From positions 4,561,001 to 4,625,000 of the forward strand of contig NZ_JAPZBC010000001.1 of the NCBI RefSeq assembly GCF_027460265.1: a DNA stretch of 64,000 nt, given 5' to 3'. The notes under the pieces are model-generated. The model was not told where the DNA came from and did not search any database. It saw only the letters and a program-made list of their open reading frames with translations. The position numbers and the translations under genes were made by a program. Every line of letters starts with the position of its first letter. Within the stretch, counting starts at the first letter, position 1. Shown piece after piece: positions 62,437-64,000 of the stretch. The DNA comes from Streptomyces sp. WMMC940 (GTDB taxonomy: Bacteria > Actinomycetota > Actinomycetes > Streptomycetales > Streptomycetaceae).

Positions 62437-62527
62437 GCCCTCCGATCGACCGACCGGAGGGCGCTCCCGCCGGCAGTGGCACCAGCGCACCAGGCAGGCC
62501 CCCGCACCCCCGTGCCGGGGGCCTGCC
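62437..62527 (+). terminator. Two successive hairpins after ahcY
   Basis: GCCCTCCG/CGGAGGGC (62437-62462, 10-base loop) and GGCAGGCCCCCGCAC with a one-base-bulged partner (62493-62527, 4-base loop) follow the ahcY stop. Confidence 0.75.
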
Positions 62528-62554
62528 CGTACTCCGGAGAAGTCAGGCACCCCC

Positions 62555-63169
62555 ATGCCCCGCGGCCGCTATTCGCTTCATGACCCGCACGATCGCACCC
62601 CCTTCGGTGAAGAGCACTTCCACTGCGCACCCGGCCCGTCGGGCTGGCGCTACGTCTCCCAGCTGACCACCCCCTCCGGAGAACACGCGGGCTCCGTCGA
62701 CCTGGCGCTCGACGAGCTCGGACGCCCCATCCGGCTCGAGCTCCACGCCGCGAGCTGGCAGGTCCGCGGCGCTGCCATCGACGGCGTCACCTGGGTGCGC
62801 ACCGACCCCACCGGCACGCACGCCACCGAAGGAAATGTCCGCGCCCACGCCTTCACCGGAACCTCCCCCGCGTTCGTCGTCGCGACGGCCCGACTGCTCC
62901 GGCTCTCACCCGGTGCCCCCGCCACGCGTGTCCGTCTTGTCGCCTTCACGGACCCGGTCCTCGCCCCCCTGACCGTCGACCAGTCCTGGGCCCTGGTGAA
63001 GAGTGAAGCGCACACCACTGACAACGGCCTTCTGACCGTCGACGAATACCAGGTCAGCGCCCTGGACACCGGTGAACAGCACACGGTCCACATCGCCGGC
63101 GACGTGGTCCTCGCCGCGCCCGGCATCGAGCTCGAGGACCTGGAGACCCCACCCTCCGTGTTTCCGTGA
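62555..63169 (+). CDS. Uncharacterised protein
   Basis: A 204-residue soluble protein that I do not recognise. It starts 'MPRGRYSLHDPHDRTPFGEEHFHCAPGPSGWRYVSQL' and is beta-rich throughout, with alternating hydrophobic residues ('SVDLALDELGRPIRLELHAASWQVRGAAIDGVTWVR', 'ARVVRLVAF'-like strands). It has no signal peptide, membrane helix or obvious catalytic motif. A lipid- or glycolipid-binding barrel is one guess. It is separated from ahcY by terminators and convergent with the RDD gene. Codon use looks like that of neighbouring genes, so it is probably real. Confidence 0.75.
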   Translation: MPRGRYSLHDPHDRTPFGEEHFHCAPGPSGWRYVSQLTTPSGEHAGSVDLALDELGRPIRLELHAASWQVRGAAIDGVTWVRTDPTGTHATEGNVRAHAFTGTSPAFVVATARLLRLSPGAPATRVRLVAFTDPVLAPLTVDQSWALVKSEAHTTDNGLLTVDEYQVSALDTGEQHTVHIAGDVVLAAPGIELEDLETPPSVFP

Positions 63170-63270
63170 GCGGTCCGCTCCCCGAACGGATCCGCGTCCA
63201 GAAGGGGTGGACCTGAACCGGCCCTCCCGGGAGCGTCGTCACACCGCAGACGGTCCTCCCGAGCCGCCCC

Positions 63271-64000
63271 TCAAGCGGGCGGCGCGAACCCCGTGGCCGC
63301 CCGGACCGGCCCCGCTCCCTCACCACCGCTGCCTGCCCCGGCGGGCCCGGGGGAGGACGCCGGAGCGGGGGCGGGCCCGGCAGCAGGGACGGAATCAGCG
63401 GGGGCGCCCGGCACTGCGAAGCCGGTGGAAGCGGGGGCGGAATCAGTACGCGCCGCGTGCCCTCGGACCGTCCCCCGCACGGAGTGGTCCGTCGGCACCG
63501 GCCAGGCCCGGTGCGGCCCCGCGTAGGCGCGGTGCATCTGCGGGGCCGAAAGGGCCACCGGCACCACGGGCTTCCCGGCCGCCGCCGCATGCGCGCGTCG
63601 CGTGTCCCGGGTCTGCCGCTCGTTCACCACAGCCGCCAGGAACGCTCCCGCCGGCACACCGGCCGGGACGGGTGTTCCGGTGCACGCGGCCAGATCGACG
63701 GCGAGCCGCTCGGCCAACGACCGGCCCACCTCCGCGTCCAGATGGTTCATCCGCGTCAGGTACTGGCGCACCGCAAGCCACAGATCGTCCGGCACACCGG
63801 ACAGGTCGAGCTCCGTGAACCGCCCGAGCAGCCAGGGCGGCGGCGCAGGCACGTACACGGACCGTGCGGCGGGCACCCGCTCCCGGACGACGAGGGTCCC
63901 GGCGAACACATCGCCGACACGCCGCCCGCGTGCGGACACCAGCGAGGCGATGCAGGCGACGGCTCCGAAGGTCATCAGGATCTCCACGACCCCGATCGCC
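63271..64000 (-). CDS. RDD-family membrane protein, C-terminal part
   Basis: The frame is open to the right edge, so the N-terminal part of this protein (with the RDD helices) lies outside. The visible ~243 residues start 'AIGVVEILMTFGAVACIASLVSARGRRVGDVFAGTLVVRERVP', the characteristic end of an RDD domain. They continue with a ~120-residue helical region and an Ala/Pro-rich tail. RDD proteins are small membrane proteins of mostly unknown role, some linked to ion exchange. It is convergent with the uncharacterised gene. Confidence 0.85.
   Translation of the reverse strand, partial: AIGVVEILMTFGAVACIASLVSARGRRVGDVFAGTLVVRERVPAARSVYVPAPPPWLLGRFTELDLSGVPDDLWLAVRQYLTRMNHLDAEVGRSLAERLAVDLAACTGTPVPAGVPAGAFLAAVVNERQTRDTRRAHAAAAGKPVVPVALSAPQMHRAYAGPHRAWPVPTDHSVRGTVRGHAARTDSAPASTGFAVPGAPADSVPAAGPAPAPASSPGPAGAGSGGEGAGPVRAATGFAPPA

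Overview
The window is a high-GC actinobacterial chromosome segment. GTG starts, GTGA/ATGA stop-start overlaps, a whiB gene, the ATP-binding/XRE/DUF397 regulator trio, class E sortase signals and F420 biosynthesis genes all point to Streptomyces. From memory, the gene order matches the conserved core region of S. coelicolor around SCO3021-SCO3069 (adenosylhomocysteinase to SigI), here read in the opposite direction. I saw no tRNA, rRNA, CRISPR array, intact insertion sequence or prophage.

Layout. 1-3.8 kb: end of an exopolysaccharide-type block (GH26-like hydrolase fragment, large flippase-like membrane protein, DegT-type aminotransferase). 3.9-6.2 kb: a partner-switching sigma locus, with a SigB/SigF-type sigma factor divergent from an anti-anti-sigma factor and an ATPase anti-sigma factor. 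6.3-10.3 kb: four translationally coupled genes for exported proteins, with sortase-type C-termini, a WxLIP/DUF916-like membrane protein and a neocarzinostatin-like protein. 10.5-14.6 kb: POT peptide transporter and a two-component system. 14.7-18.2 kb: GtrA protein, purK-purE, M19 dipeptidase. 18.3-22.0 kb: CGNR regulator/VOC protein pair, UDP-glucose dehydrogenase, acyl-CoA dehydrogenase. 22.1-25.1 kb: a degenerate inverted-repeat element, a PadR/HAAS pair, and the ATP-binding/XRE/DUF397 trio. 25.2-38.9 kb: an envelope region with five LytR-CpsA-Psr (LCP) transferases, a glycosyltransferase, a thioesterase, a TIGR03089 protein, a PGRP-type amidase and a GDP-mannose pyrophosphorylase-like enzyme. 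39.2-42.6 kb: DNA glycosylase and fbiA-fbiB. 42.8-43.5 kb: cysteine dioxygenase with a newly read cysteine-rich leader ORF. 44.0-58.0 kb: whiB, a giant membrane glycosyltransferase, DUF5719, zincin-like protein, DUF3499, manB, Trm112-like, SIS protein, manA and a cation efflux protein; most of this order is shared with mycobacteria. 58.3-64 kb: fructose PTS permease, ahcY, an unknown protein and an RDD-family protein cut by the window edge.

How the genes work together. Most of the segment serves the cell envelope: sugar nucleotides (ManA, ManB, ManC-like, Ugd), glycosyltransferases, a flippase-like protein, GtrA, LCP ligases, an amidase and sortase-type surface proteins. It is interleaved with developmental and stress regulators (whiB, SigI module, XRE trio) and housekeeping metabolism (purine, methyl cycle, F420).

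The most notable observation is a predicted leaderless 29-codon ORF (minus strand, 43476 to 43387) ahead of cysteine dioxygenase. Four of its last six residues are Cys, and a consensus TTGACA promoter sits just upstream, so it looks like a cysteine-sensing attenuator. Second is the four-gene exported-protein operon, which resembles a Firmicutes WxL locus without a WxL protein. Several AT-rich operators, terminator-like hairpins ahead of the peptide transporter and ahcY, and tandem repeats are also reported.
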